Below are positions 1 to 8,320 of a DNA stretch of 64,000 bases, in pieces (within the stretch, counting starts at the first letter, position 1; every line of letters begins with the position of its first letter). The position numbers were made by a program, and so were the translations under genes. Source of the DNA: Puniceicoccaceae bacterium K14 (GTDB lineage: Bacteria > Verrucomicrobiota > Verrucomicrobiia > Opitutales > Opitutaceae); the NCBI GenBank assembly GCA_022538095.1, contig JAKYXN010000015.1, forward strand, positions 1 to 64,000. The letters run 5' to 3'. Below the pieces are notes generated by a model, which saw nothing but the letters and a program-made list of their open reading frames with translations, was not told the DNA's origin and did not search any database.

Positions 1-105
1 CGTGAACTGGGGGATTTGCCAGTTGGTGGCTTCGGGCAGGCGTCGCAGCAACTCGTTGACGTAACCGTAGGGTTCCAGACCGTGACGTTTGGCTGTAAGC
101 GTCAT
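1..105 (-). mobile_element. Transposase C-terminal fragment, IS66-like (partial at window edge)
   Basis: The minus strand reads TAKRHGLEPYGYV followed by LLRRLPEA, the 'h-x-x-A-x-x-x-G-h-x-P-x-x-Y-h-x-x-h-L-x-x-h-P' pattern of the IS66-family transposase C-terminal tail. The frame continues off the left edge. The same frame stays open upstream to about position 206, but that part does not resemble a transposase, so the catalytic DDE part is missing: this is either a broken element or a junction. No terminal inverted repeat can be seen on the right side. The family call rests on about 30 residues only. Confidence 0.45.
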
Positions 106-206
106 GCCAAGCGCCTTCAATGTAGGCAGGATAGTGGATAAGTGTAAGCGTATCGGTATCACTATGACACAGGAGGAGTCTGGAGCTGTTCTTTGGGTTG
201 TCGTTT

Positions 207-569
207 TTACTTTTTCAATGGGAGATCAATTTCCACCGAATAGTCGCGTTTGAAAAAGAAGCCTCCTTTTTCTTTATCCGACCCATAGCTAAGCAACGTT
301 ACCGTATCCTCGGTTACTGTGTATATAAACGGTTCTCCTAGGTGATCTTGAAGCTGCTCCTCTGGAAGTCCTAATGCGGACAGCTGCTGCGGAGCTCGTC
401 CGTTTTCTTCAATATATGAAATGATTGATTGCTCTAAATTTGTGAGTCGTTCCCTGGAAATTTGCTTTGGGTTTTGCAGATCCCCAAAAAACACGAGGGT
501 AAGGGCTATCGCGAAAACGATTATACCGATAACGAGGACCGCTTTTTTCTCTTGTGACATGGATGGCAT
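207..569 (-). CDS. Small pseudopilin-like (GspG-fold) membrane protein
   Basis: This 120-residue protein has one hydrophobic segment at about residues 11-28 (VLVIGIIVFAIALTLVFF). It is followed by a helix (LTNLEQSIISYI) and a C-terminal stretch with G-R-A-P, L-G-E-P-F-I-Y, L-L-S-Y-G-S-D and G-G motifs, the layout of the globular part of type II secretion major pseudopilins (GspG). The prepilin-peptidase site (G-F-T-L-x-E) is absent, so it is probably not processed as a pilin. No secretion genes lie next to it. Two in-frame ATGs, three codons apart, could start it. The fold assignment comes from the motif layout; the function is unknown. Confidence 0.6.
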   Translation of the reverse strand: MPSMSQEKKAVLVIGIIVFAIALTLVFFGDLQNPKQISRERLTNLEQSIISYIEENGRAPQQLSALGLPEEQLQDHLGEPFIYTVTEDTVTLLSYGSDKEKGGFFFKRDYSVEIDLPLKK

Positions 570-735
570 TGGTAATTTTTTGTAGTTTTGAGTATTATGA
601 TTTGCAGGTCTCTTTTTTCCGCCTTCGATTTATGTAGGTTTTAGTAATGCTCTGAGAATACCACTACTCGCAAGGTCACAATCGTTTTCACTCTTTAAAT
701 CGACAATCTGACAAAATGGGCGAGATAGGACTCGT

Positions 736-1650
736 TTATAGCTTAAGGAAAGCAACTGCGTTGTTGGTGTTCATTGGGATGACGAGCTGGTTTTGGGTTG
801 AGTCGTAGCACATGGAGGCAGCACTTGGGATGCCTGTGGCGATTACCTCAGCTTCTTGGCCGGGGCGTATTCGAGAAATGGTGCCGTGTTTGACGCTACT
901 AATGTATTTTGTACCATCTTTTAGGATGACGACTCCGTCGCTGCCTTTTTGGGCTGCTTCTTCAGTTTTGATGAAATCCCCTTCGGCGCTGTAGGTAAGA
1001 ATATCGCGGTTACCCATGTTAGCTACGACTACATTTCCATCTAGATCGATTGCAACTCCGTTGGGCGCGTTTAGCTTTCCTCCGTCAACGAGAAGGGTGG
1101 GCTCGCCATCTGCTGTCACTTTGTAGAGCTGCCAGGCTGGGCGAGTGTTAGAAGTGTAGATAGTACCGTTGTCGTCTACAGCGATACCGTTGAGGAGAGT
1201 TGACCCCGGAATGTGAATGGCACGAAGAGGTACCCCCGTTTCTAAATCGAAAAGGCGGACGTGATCGGTGTCGGCTACATATAGAATACCGCTTTTGATG
1301 GCACTACCAAGCGGATTTTCGAAATCTAGACCCTCTTTGTTGGGCCCAACCCATTTCGATGTGTGAACGCTTCCATCGGGATTGATTAATGAAATGTATC
1401 CATCGTTTTTTGATGTGTCTTTGCGGTCTCCCGAGTTGATCACGATGATCAGGTTCCTCTCTGGGTCGTGGACACAGCTTTCAGCGAAGTGGAAGCTACC
1501 GAAAACTTTTACATTGTTAGAGATTGGAACGTATTCCCCGCTTTCTTCGGTAGCTCCAAGCGGTTTTCCTGCAGTGAAGTCGTTTGCTGATGCTAAAAAG
1601 AGCGCAGATTGAAGGATAGCGAGCGAGGTTATGACTGTTTGGAGTTTCAT
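736..1650 (-). CDS. Secreted SMP-30/gluconolactonase-like beta-propeller protein
   Basis: The start at 1650 (MKLQTVITSLAILQ) is preferred over an ATG 12 codons upstream because it gives a clean signal peptide ending near A-S-A-N. The 304-residue product shows repeated propeller blades: G-S-A-I-K-S-G-I-L-Y-V-A-D-T-D, L-N-G-I-A-V-D-D-N-G-T-I-Y, A-P-N-G-V-A-I-D-L-D-G-N-V-V-V-A and S-D-G-V-V. This blade pattern is typical of SMP-30/gluconolactonase/NHL-type six-bladed propellers, which bind metals and hydrolyse lactones or act as periplasmic binding scaffolds. It stands alone, with about 165 bp upstream of the pseudopilin-like gene's start. The enzymatic activity cannot be told from sequence. Confidence 0.72.
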   Translation of the reverse strand: MKLQTVITSLAILQSALFLASANDFTAGKPLGATEESGEYVPISNNVKVFGSFHFAESCVHDPERNLIIVINSGDRKDTSKNDGYISLINPDGSVHTSKWVGPNKEGLDFENPLGSAIKSGILYVADTDHVRLFDLETGVPLRAIHIPGSTLLNGIAVDDNGTIYTSNTRPAWQLYKVTADGEPTLLVDGGKLNAPNGVAIDLDGNVVVANMGNRDILTYSAEGDFIKTEEAAQKGSDGVVILKDGTKYISSVKHGTISRIRPGQEAEVIATGIPSAASMCYDSTQNQLVIPMNTNNAVAFLKL

Positions 1651-1833
1651 AGCGCGATCAGAACATAGTTGGCACTCTAGGTGCAAATGAGAATAACTAT
1701 TTTTTGCTTTCGAGCTTTTCCGGCTAATCGTCGTAGTTATAAATTACTTTCATATGATTACGGGCAAATTTCTACGAGTTCCTCCATTCGTAGTTCTTTG
1801 CCGTGGTGAAATTCCATTTTTTGGAAGCTTAAT

Positions 1834-4800
1834 TTATTCCTCGGAGCCTAAGGCGTCGGGATTGAGCGTGATGCGGAAGAATTGTTCTTCGCCGGCGAGA
1901 GGGAGAGTTACGAAGGTGCGGCCGTCGGATTCTTCGACTTCTTCAGGGCGTACGGTCCATTGGTTGCCGTTGTCTAGTGTTCTTGTTTCTTCGACAGTGA
2001 AGAGTCCGGGGAATTCGGGCGATTCCCATGAGATTATGATTTCGTCGGAGTCGGATGCATCGACTTGCATCTCGGGAATTTCTATGGGCATGGAGGTCGT
2101 TGGGCCTGAGAATTCGCTGGTTGCGATTCCGCGTGTGTAGGTGAGGGTGTAGTTTTGCGAGGTGGCGTAAACGGAGTTGCTGCTAACTTCGAAGGTCTTG
2201 AAGAAAGTCTTAGTGGGGTCGATCGTTTCGCTTAGTAGAAGGGTACGTCCTTGGGTTTCGTTTGCGCTTGGGTTGCCGAAAATTTCTAAAATGGTTTTAG
2301 GTTCCTCTTCGCCTTCTTCGACTAAACTGCCAGTGGGACTCACGAAAAAGGAAACGGATATCATGTCCTCGTCATCTGCTTCCGTTTCGAAGACGGCAAA
2401 GTCGTCGGGAAGCGTTACTTGCGGCGTATTATAGGCGATTCCTCTAGGTCCCAGCCCTTGTTCGTTTCTGTATATCAAGTTCGATATGATCTTCGCGTAT
2501 CCAAATTGTGAATTAATTGCTACTCCAAATTGAGAATTGTAGGCAATGATGTTATTTTCGATGACCGTATTCTCTGCGGCATCTCCGTTTCCGCCATCGA
2601 CTAGCGTTATACCACTTCCATTCGGCCACGATAGGCCTCCGCCTTGGTCTGTCCCGATAATGTTGTCATAGATTCGTGTCTTGTCCGAGGGACCCGTGAC
2701 CTGAACGCCGGAGATCTCGTTTTTCGAAATGATGTTGTTGGGGCCGACTTCGGTTTCTTCGGAATTGTCGACGAATACGCCGATTTGGCTCCCGTAATCA
2801 TTTCCTGTAACCGTGCCAATTCGATTGCTGCTCAGGCTAGATTTTTTATTTCCTTCAAGCTGAATTTCGTATTCAAGATGTCCTGCAATCGTGTTGTTGG
2901 TGATCTTGGTTTCTTCTGCGAATCCATAACTTAGAATTCCGATTGTTTGAGTTGAACCTTCTGGGACAACATTCGAATTATTGAGACCGATTCTATTCCC
3001 ATCGATTTCTACACCGCTGGAAGGCGTTTCTCCGTCCAATACTTCATCGACTTCGCTCGGAATTCGTAGAACGAGCCTCCCGCCTTCGTCATTGTTTTCT
3101 GGATCGGGTTCAGTGACAAAAAGGTTTTGGATTCCGGAAACGAGGACGTTCCAAACATGACCTGCGATATTATTGTTATTGATGGTCGCATCGCTGACAG
3201 CGTCGAGACGTATTCCATATAGTTGACCACCTTCGCCTAGTCCGCTAGGAAGGGTTCCGGATCCGTCGAAGGAAAGCCCGACATCGTTTCCTTGGACAAG
3301 AAGTCCAGTAACGCCGTTATCCACGGCTGCTACCATCAGAGAGGTTAAGCTGATACCACCAATTTTATTTGAAATGATCTTTGCGTTGCTAACTGGAGTG
3401 GTGCTGAAGCCCAAAATAATGATACCGATGGAGCATTCGTTTGCCTCTTTTCCGGTCGAATCCAAGCCGATTCGATTGCCAGTAATTTCAAGGTTACTGA
3501 TTTCTCCAGAGTTTTCTTCTGGAATTACGGTTACGCCGGTTTCGGCTATAATGTAGTTGAACTGCGAGCCTGGGCCACCGATTTGATTAGTATTTCCTGA
3601 TGAGACAATTACGCCCTGGCCTGGCAATGGCGAAAACGCTTTTCCGTTTGAAGCCATTCCAATTCGGTTGGAGATGACTTTGTTCTCGTTGGCGTTGGCA
3701 CCTTCGATTTGTACCCCAGCGAAGCTACCATAGATAATATTGGCGTCGGAAGCCGCTCCTCCACCTATTGTATTCTTAGAGCTGCCGTTTATTATTACGC
3801 CGACTTGGTTGTTGCTGGCAGCATTTCCGTCGAGATCGACTCCTATCCAGTTTCCGCTAATGATATTTTCCCCGGGGCCAGAGATTTGAATAGCGGAAGA
3901 CTCTTCGCCATCAAAACCGTGTATCACAAGACCTTTGACTTCGCTTTTTCCCCCTTTGATTTCAAGACCGATGGTATCTTCCATTCCATTGCCTCGGACT
4001 TCGACGCGACCAGCGGATTGCGTAGTACCGTCGATTACGACCGGGACAGTAATCGCTGGGAGGGCCGATTGTAAAGCGATGCTTGGGACGTCGTTCCCTG
4101 GAATATCGAACTCGATACGCTCAATGATACCTGCATTGACTGCTTCGATGGCCGAGCGGAGGGTGCACTCAGGGTCTCCGTTTTCGATTGTGAATCCAGT
4201 AGAGCAGTCGTCTGCATTTGGGTCCCGTGGCCTGTCGCCGGTGGAATTGACCATGGTTACAGTATCGGGGTCGGGTAGTGGGATAATGGGCATCTCGCCG
4301 AATTGCGTACCGAATATGCGGCGATGAAATTCGCCGCTTGGGTCGTTGTCGTTAAGCGTGAATGGGGTACGTACGCGAAGTTGGGTGGAAGGCTCGTTGA
4401 GTTCGAATCCATCAAAAAAACCGTCGGCTACGTAAAGATCGAGGAGTTCTTGCTCGACCGCTTTTACCTTAAAGGAAAATGAAAAACCGCTGATGCCACC
4501 CGATGGGTATTCGGCATAGACTTGGCCTTGAAATTTTTCGAAACCGCCTTGTAGCCCTGTTATGGATCCGGGTACCAGATCGGTGAGAAAGGGAATGTTT
4601 ACCGCGATTCTAGAATAGTAGATGTCGTAAAGCGGAAAGGGCTCTACGTCCACGAAAATGGTCATTTCTTCGCCACCAGCGAGGGTGTCTCCGTCTTTGT
4701 CGGTGGTGACAGTACCTTTTGAATACACGACGGCAGTTTGGAAAGTGTGATCGACGTTATACGTTTCCCCATCGAATCCCAGTAAATCTCCCTGGGCGAA

Positions 4801-5226
4801 TATGTTCAATTGCGTAGCCGATGGGGGAAGATCGTCGTAGCTCGGAATGGATAAGAACAACCAAATCTTTACTCGACTCCCATCTGGGATGGCATCCTTT
4901 TCAAGTGTTATCGTAATGGTGTTGTTTGCGCTTTCGATCGTTTTTAGATCTCCCAAACGGAGGTCGTATCTGTCAGCGTATGAAAAGCCCTCAGGCAAGG
5001 TGATCGTGATGGATCCGGATTCTATTGAGGAGGGTATATTGGTTTCGAATAAGAGTTGGGCTTCAAAACTGGGTAGTACAATTACGTCTGTGAACGAAGT
5101 TATGTCTGTTGAACTATCTAAGTCCGGGTCGAAAAAGTACATATCCGTTTGGCTTCGAACCGATGTAGCGAGTAGCAAGGAGGCTAGACTAAGTGTGAAA
5201 AAAGTACGGGTGAGTAGTGTGATCAT
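1834..5226 (-). CDS. Giant secreted CSLREA-domain, right-handed beta-helix protein
   Basis: The protein has 1130 residues with a signal peptide (LSLASLLLATSVRSQ). Residues about 30-330 form a beta-rich N-terminal region with no recognised family. Around residues 340-365 lies a CSLREA-type motif (E-C-T-L-R-S-A-I-E-A-V-N), which in many marine bacteria precedes beta-helix repeats. Residues about 380-950 carry many short repeats with 'N-x-I-x-G/S-N-x-I-G' and 'G-V-x-I/V' spacing (for example ISGNWIGVDLDG, ISNRIGMAS), the NosD/pectate-lyase-like parallel helix. The last 70 residues end in F-F-R-I-T-L-N after W-T-V and V-E-E-T-R-T-L-D, the C-terminal module also seen in three other proteins here. 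It is probably a surface or secreted adhesin or carbohydrate-binding protein. Confidence 0.75.
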   Translation of the reverse strand: MITLLTRTFFTLSLASLLLATSVRSQTDMYFFDPDLDSSTDITSFTDVIVLPSFEAQLLFETNIPSSIESGSITITLPEGFSYADRYDLRLGDLKTIESANNTITITLEKDAIPDGSRVKIWLFLSIPSYDDLPPSATQLNIFAQGDLLGFDGETYNVDHTFQTAVVYSKGTVTTDKDGDTLAGGEEMTIFVDVEPFPLYDIYYSRIAVNIPFLTDLVPGSITGLQGGFEKFQGQVYAEYPSGGISGFSFSFKVKAVEQELLDLYVADGFFDGFELNEPSTQLRVRTPFTLNDNDPSGEFHRRIFGTQFGEMPIIPLPDPDTVTMVNSTGDRPRDPNADDCSTGFTIENGDPECTLRSAIEAVNAGIIERIEFDIPGNDVPSIALQSALPAITVPVVIDGTTQSAGRVEVRGNGMEDTIGLEIKGGKSEVKGLVIHGFDGEESSAIQISGPGENIISGNWIGVDLDGNAASNNQVGVIINGSSKNTIGGGAASDANIIYGSFAGVQIEGANANENKVISNRIGMASNGKAFSPLPGQGVIVSSGNTNQIGGPGSQFNYIIAETGVTVIPEENSGEISNLEITGNRIGLDSTGKEANECSIGIIILGFSTTPVSNAKIISNKIGGISLTSLMVAAVDNGVTGLLVQGNDVGLSFDGSGTLPSGLGEGGQLYGIRLDAVSDATINNNNIAGHVWNVLVSGIQNLFVTEPDPENNDEGGRLVLRIPSEVDEVLDGETPSSGVEIDGNRIGLNNSNVVPEGSTQTIGILSYGFAEETKITNNTIAGHLEYEIQLEGNKKSSLSSNRIGTVTGNDYGSQIGVFVDNSEETEVGPNNIISKNEISGVQVTGPSDKTRIYDNIIGTDQGGGLSWPNGSGITLVDGGNGDAAENTVIENNIIAYNSQFGVAINSQFGYAKIISNLIYRNEQGLGPRGIAYNTPQVTLPDDFAVFETEADDEDMISVSFFVSPTGSLVEEGEEEPKTILEIFGNPSANETQGRTLLLSETIDPTKTFFKTFEVSSNSVYATSQNYTLTYTRGIATSEFSGPTTSMPIEIPEMQVDASDSDEIIISWESPEFPGLFTVEETRTLDNGNQWTVRPEEVEESDGRTFVTLPLAGEEQFFRITLNPDALGSEE

Positions 5227-5266
5227 GGCATTTGGAGTTTGCTACGAAGGTTTGTCGCGTCTGAAA

Positions 5267-5761
5267 TCATTGTCGTTTAGGTGAGCTTTTTCTGATCTTC
5301 CTAAACAGTAACATGGAAGGGAAGGTAATTACAGCCAAGGCGGCTGGGGTTAAGATCGCTAGCATAACTGCCGTTGATTCGCGATCTCCAGCTGGATTTA
5401 AGGAAATCGCGTAAGGGTCGTCGGATTTCGCAAAGAGCTTAAAGGTTTTTCCGACGGGCCAATTTAGTTGTTGATTAACAACATCCTCTTTGCGGTCTTT
5501 GTGCAAAATCTTGATGTCGTTCTTGTCATAGCGAATTCCGTCTAGTTCGTAGAAAATGTCTGCTTTGAGAGACCAGGTTATGTTGCCTTCGTTAGAGGGT
5601 TCAATCGCGGTAGCGGCGATCTCGGCGGTCGTCGGTTGCCAGTCTTTCGGGTAGACCTGGATGACGATCACAAAGGTGACCAGCATAGAAATACAAATGA
5701 TGACAATGAACAGAGCAGCGATGAGAATGGTTTTAAGGGGGGAGTTTTTTGCAGCAGGCAT
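5267..5761 (-). CDS. DUF3592-like membrane protein
   Basis: The 164-residue protein has two membrane segments, at about residues 10-34 and 132-152, around an extracytoplasmic domain of about 95 residues. The domain begins W-Q-P-T-T-A-E-I, continues with Y-E-L-D-G-I-R-Y and V-G-K-T-F-K-L-F, and ends S-D-D-P-Y-A-I-S-L. 'W-x-x-T-x-G/A-x-I', 'Y-x-x-x-G-x-x-Y' and 'P-x-x-P-x-x-A' follow the DUF3592 pattern, whose function is unknown. It sits between the CSLREA gene (40 bp away) and the ion channel (16 bp away), all on the same strand, so it may be co-transcribed with the channel. The family call is by motif only. Confidence 0.6.
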   Translation of the reverse strand: MPAAKNSPLKTILIAALFIVIICISMLVTFVIVIQVYPKDWQPTTAEIAATAIEPSNEGNITWSLKADIFYELDGIRYDKNDIKILHKDRKEDVVNQQLNWPVGKTFKLFAKSDDPYAISLNPAGDRESTAVMLAILTPAALAVITFPSMLLFRKIRKSSPKRQ

Positions 5762-5777
5762 TTTGCGGTGATGACTC

Positions 5778-6431
5778 TTATTGAATTGTAGATTTGGCGG
5801 AGCGGAGTTCGCTGACGAGGGTGGCGATCATTACGGCAAGGTAGAGGGTTCCGAAGGCACTTTCCAGAGTAGCGACGATTCGAGTAAAGGGATTTATCGG
5901 TGTGATATCTCCGTATCCAAGGGTCGTGAGGTTGACCAAGCTGAAGTAAACCAAATCTCCTTCTTTCAGGTTTGTTTGATTGAATGCATCAGGATCGAAA
6001 ACCTGGAAGAGTATGAAGAAACGGGACCAGATTAAGCCAATAAGAAAATAGCCGCAGATTCCGCAAAGAGTTCTGTCGGTTGCGTCTTCTTCGTTGCTTG
6101 AAAGGGAATACTTGAGGACAACGTAAAAGGCGCAAGTCTGGATGCAAATGACTCCTATGTTTTGAAGCGTCTGTATGCCAATGTTTGCGCCTATCAAAAA
6201 TTCGAATACAACGGAAAGAAGGACTATACCGATCATCACGGCGTAAACGAGCATCCACTGAAAACTCTTTGATACGATATAACCACCGATCCCAATACTA
6301 ACAGCCCAAAATATTCCCAAAAGAATGTTGGGCAAGTGGCGAACGTCTCCACCTATAAAAGGGGACGTTAGCAAAACAACTAATATCGATAGGAAAAGGA
6401 AAAGGCTCTTGTATTTGGAAAATAATTTCAT
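5778..6431 (-). CDS. Potassium channel family protein (Ion_trans_2)
   Basis: The protein has 217 residues. The pore selectivity filter T-T-L-G-Y-G-D-I lies at about residues 168-175, flanked by the pore helix (LVYFSLVNL) and an inner helix (FGTLYLAVMIATLVSEL). About four hydrophobic segments precede the pore region, so the subunit has about six membrane segments and no voltage-sensor arginine ladder or cytoplasmic RCK domain. It should act as a tetrameric inner-membrane K+ channel. A decayed copy of the first half of this gene sits at 16772-17086. The 3' neighbour is the DUF3592-like gene 16 bp away. Confidence 0.85.
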   Translation of the reverse strand: MKLFSKYKSLFLFLSILVVLLTSPFIGGDVRHLPNILLGIFWAVSIGIGGYIVSKSFQWMLVYAVMIGIVLLSVVFEFLIGANIGIQTLQNIGVICIQTCAFYVVLKYSLSSNEEDATDRTLCGICGYFLIGLIWSRFFILFQVFDPDAFNQTNLKEGDLVYFSLVNLTTLGYGDITPINPFTRIVATLESAFGTLYLAVMIATLVSELRSAKSTIQ

Positions 6432-6639
6432 TCAGCTATTCTGATGTTGAAAAGCGCAGTTTTGATAACGGAAAACTTAAGAAAAAATGGCTTTACTGAT
6501 TGCCCCAATGAACCGTTGCGTTCAGCCTTAATTCTTGAATCTGTGCGAACCAACCTTTGAATCGCAACTGGGTTCATTCCCCGAACCTTGCTTCGTTTCT
6601 GTATCTTGCGATTCATCGAGCCCCGAAGCCCGAAGGTTT

Positions 6640-6712
6640 GGTTTTCCGTGGTGCCCCGTCTCGGTTCGTCCGAGATCGACGGAGTCGACAGCTTGCTGCG
6701 GGGTGGAAAACC
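6640..6712. other. Structured inverted-repeat element in a 760-bp intergenic gap
   Basis: The gap 6432-7192 has no convincing gene. Inside it, GGTTTTCC (6640-6647) pairs perfectly with GGAAAACC (6705-6712), and CCCCG (6654-6658) with CGGGG (6699-6703). Two smaller hairpins lie inside: TCTCGG/CCGAGA (6659-6664 with 6670-6675, loop of 5) and TCGAC/GTCGA (6676-6680 with 6684-6688, loop of 3). The result is a three-way junction with nearly no unpaired bases in the inner arms. It could be a REP/MITE-like mobile hairpin or part of a small RNA. The rest of the gap shows nothing I can name apart from the promoter at its right end. Confidence 0.5.
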
Positions 6713-7069
6713 AATGGCGAAGATATTAACTTCTTCTTTGACAGAAGTATTTGGCCCTAAAACAATCAAACCACTCAATGTGGTGATCATCCCTCCTAGC
6801 ACTCTCAGCCTAGATTGAGTATGATGCAGCTGTAGCAGAGGGTGGGCGTAGGTCACAGTAAAGAAGCGGAAATCGAGATAGAATTAAGGTTAAAGCTCAT
6901 GTTACTTCGCTTTTTCTTATAGCTAGTAAAAGTGAGCTGGAAAAGCAAGCAAAGGAAAGACCGTTCCTTAGTCCAAATTGATGGAACTTTAACCACGCTT
7001 TTTAACAATTGATAACATTGGCTGAATCGAAAAGGAATAATGATTTCCATCACGATTACAAGACGGTGC

Positions 7070-7098
7070 TTGATTGTTAAATTATTAATAAGTATATA
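7070..7098 (+). promoter_or_regulatory. Candidate sigma-70-type promoter for the first RND operon
   Basis: TTGATT at 7070-7075 and TATATA at 7093-7098 are separated by 17 bp. They lie about 95 bp upstream of the adaptor gene's ATG (7193) in an AT-rich stretch. No repressor gene of the TetR or MarR type is adjacent. The assignment is by pattern only. Confidence 0.35.
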
Positions 7099-7192
7099 GT
7101 TTAGAGAAGAGTGTTCTATTAGATGTCTGAAAAGCTAACTACGATTTAAAAGATCACAGAATTTTTCTAACTTCCAGTCAAAATCCCGCCCA

Positions 7193-8272
7193 ATGAATCC
7201 TATATTCCGCCGCACATTTTGTCGCCTGACTTTAATTTCGACCGCTTTGTTGTTTTCCGGTTGCGGAAGTGAAGAAGCAGATACTCAACACGAATCAAGC
7301 GTTCGCCCCATCAAACTTTTACAGCTTGAGTCCGCTTCGAGCGACGAAAAGCGCCGCTTCCCGGTTGTCGTAGAGGCGGCAACTACTCGGAGACTTTCAT
7401 TTTCCGTGGGTGGATTAATTGAAAAAATCCCAGTTAAGGAATCCTCCACAGTTGAGGTAGGCCAGGTGATTGCTAAACTGGTAACAGATGATTATCAAAA
7501 CCAGCTCACGTCTGCCCAAGCGCAATTCGAAAATGCTGAAGAAGAATATCAGCGAGCGGTCCGGCTAGTTAGCGAAGACGCCATCTCTCGGAGTGTTCTT
7601 GAGCAGCGAAAGTCGCAGCGAGACGTGGCTAAAGCCCAGTTTGACGTGGCCCAGAAAGCCTTGAATGATGCGACGCTCAAGGCGCCAATCGCAGGTATCG
7701 TGACGAGTGTATCGGCTTCTGTCCTACAGAATATTGGAGCCGGTGAAGCGGTCGCAACAGTTGTGGAGATAGACGGGCTTCAAGCTACGGTAAACTTGCC
7801 CGCTAGTCTCATGGCACGGATAGAAACCCGTACGAACCGAAAAGCCTTTGTCACGCTTGATGCCGCTCCTACACAGCCAATCGAAGCTACCTTCAAAGAA
7901 GCAACTTTGGAAGCAGACCCTGTTACCCAGACTTTTGGCCTCACCTTCACCTTTGACAGCCCTAGCGATTTGGTGGTGCTACCAGGGATGAGCGCAACGA
8001 TGGAGCTTTCTTCTTCTGGAATGGACGCTGGCGAAGCGATCACCAAGGTTTCTGTACCGCTAGGTTCGATACTAGTTTCTGGTGACAATAAGTTTGTTTG
8101 GGTACTCGATGAAACATCCATGACCGTATCACAACGGAAAGTGGAAGTGGAGGACAGTATCGGGGAATTCGTTGTGGTAAGCTCGGGACTTGAGGCGGGG
8201 GAGACGATTGCCGCCGCCGGAGCCTCTTACTTGTCGGAAGGACAGCAAGTCCGTTCATGGTCAGGCGAATAG
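7193..8272 (+). CDS. RND efflux periplasmic adaptor (membrane fusion lipoprotein)
   Basis: The 359-residue lipoprotein has a lipobox L-F-S-G-C (Cys about 24). Residues about 60-95 and 165-190 are the two halves of a lipoyl-like domain (LSFSVGGLIEKIPVKESSTV; TLKAPIAGIVTSV). Between them is an alpha-helical hairpin (QLTSAQAQFENAEEEYQRAV). A beta-barrel and a membrane-proximal domain follow. Adaptors of this kind bridge the inner-membrane pump and the outer-membrane channel. It is the first gene of an operon with the pump (48 bp downstream) and the outer-membrane factor. The substrate is not predictable. Confidence 0.9.
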   Translation: MNPIFRRTFCRLTLISTALLFSGCGSEEADTQHESSVRPIKLLQLESASSDEKRRFPVVVEAATTRRLSFSVGGLIEKIPVKESSTVEVGQVIAKLVTDDYQNQLTSAQAQFENAEEEYQRAVRLVSEDAISRSVLEQRKSQRDVAKAQFDVAQKALNDATLKAPIAGIVTSVSASVLQNIGAGEAVATVVEIDGLQATVNLPASLMARIETRTNRKAFVTLDAAPTQPIEATFKEATLEADPVTQTFGLTFTFDSPSDLVVLPGMSATMELSSSGMDAGEAITKVSVPLGSILVSGDNKFVWVLDETSMTVSQRKVEVEDSIGEFVVVSSGLEAGETIAAAGASYLSEGQQVRSWSGE

Positions 8273-8320
8273 ATTTCGTTGCTGTCGCATCCCTCAACAT
8301 AACGGACCCTGTAAAATACC

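Noticed and set aside
2450-4100. CRISPR-like or tandem DNA repeats in the beta-helix genes
   Set aside because: The periodicity is at the protein level (beta-helix rungs) with varied DNA; there are no identical spaced repeats.
6428-6856. 142-codon open frame on the minus strand just upstream of the channel gene
   Set aside because: Low-complexity composition, no signal or motif, overlaps the structured inverted repeat and touches the channel's start codon. It reads like chance translation of an intergenic gap.
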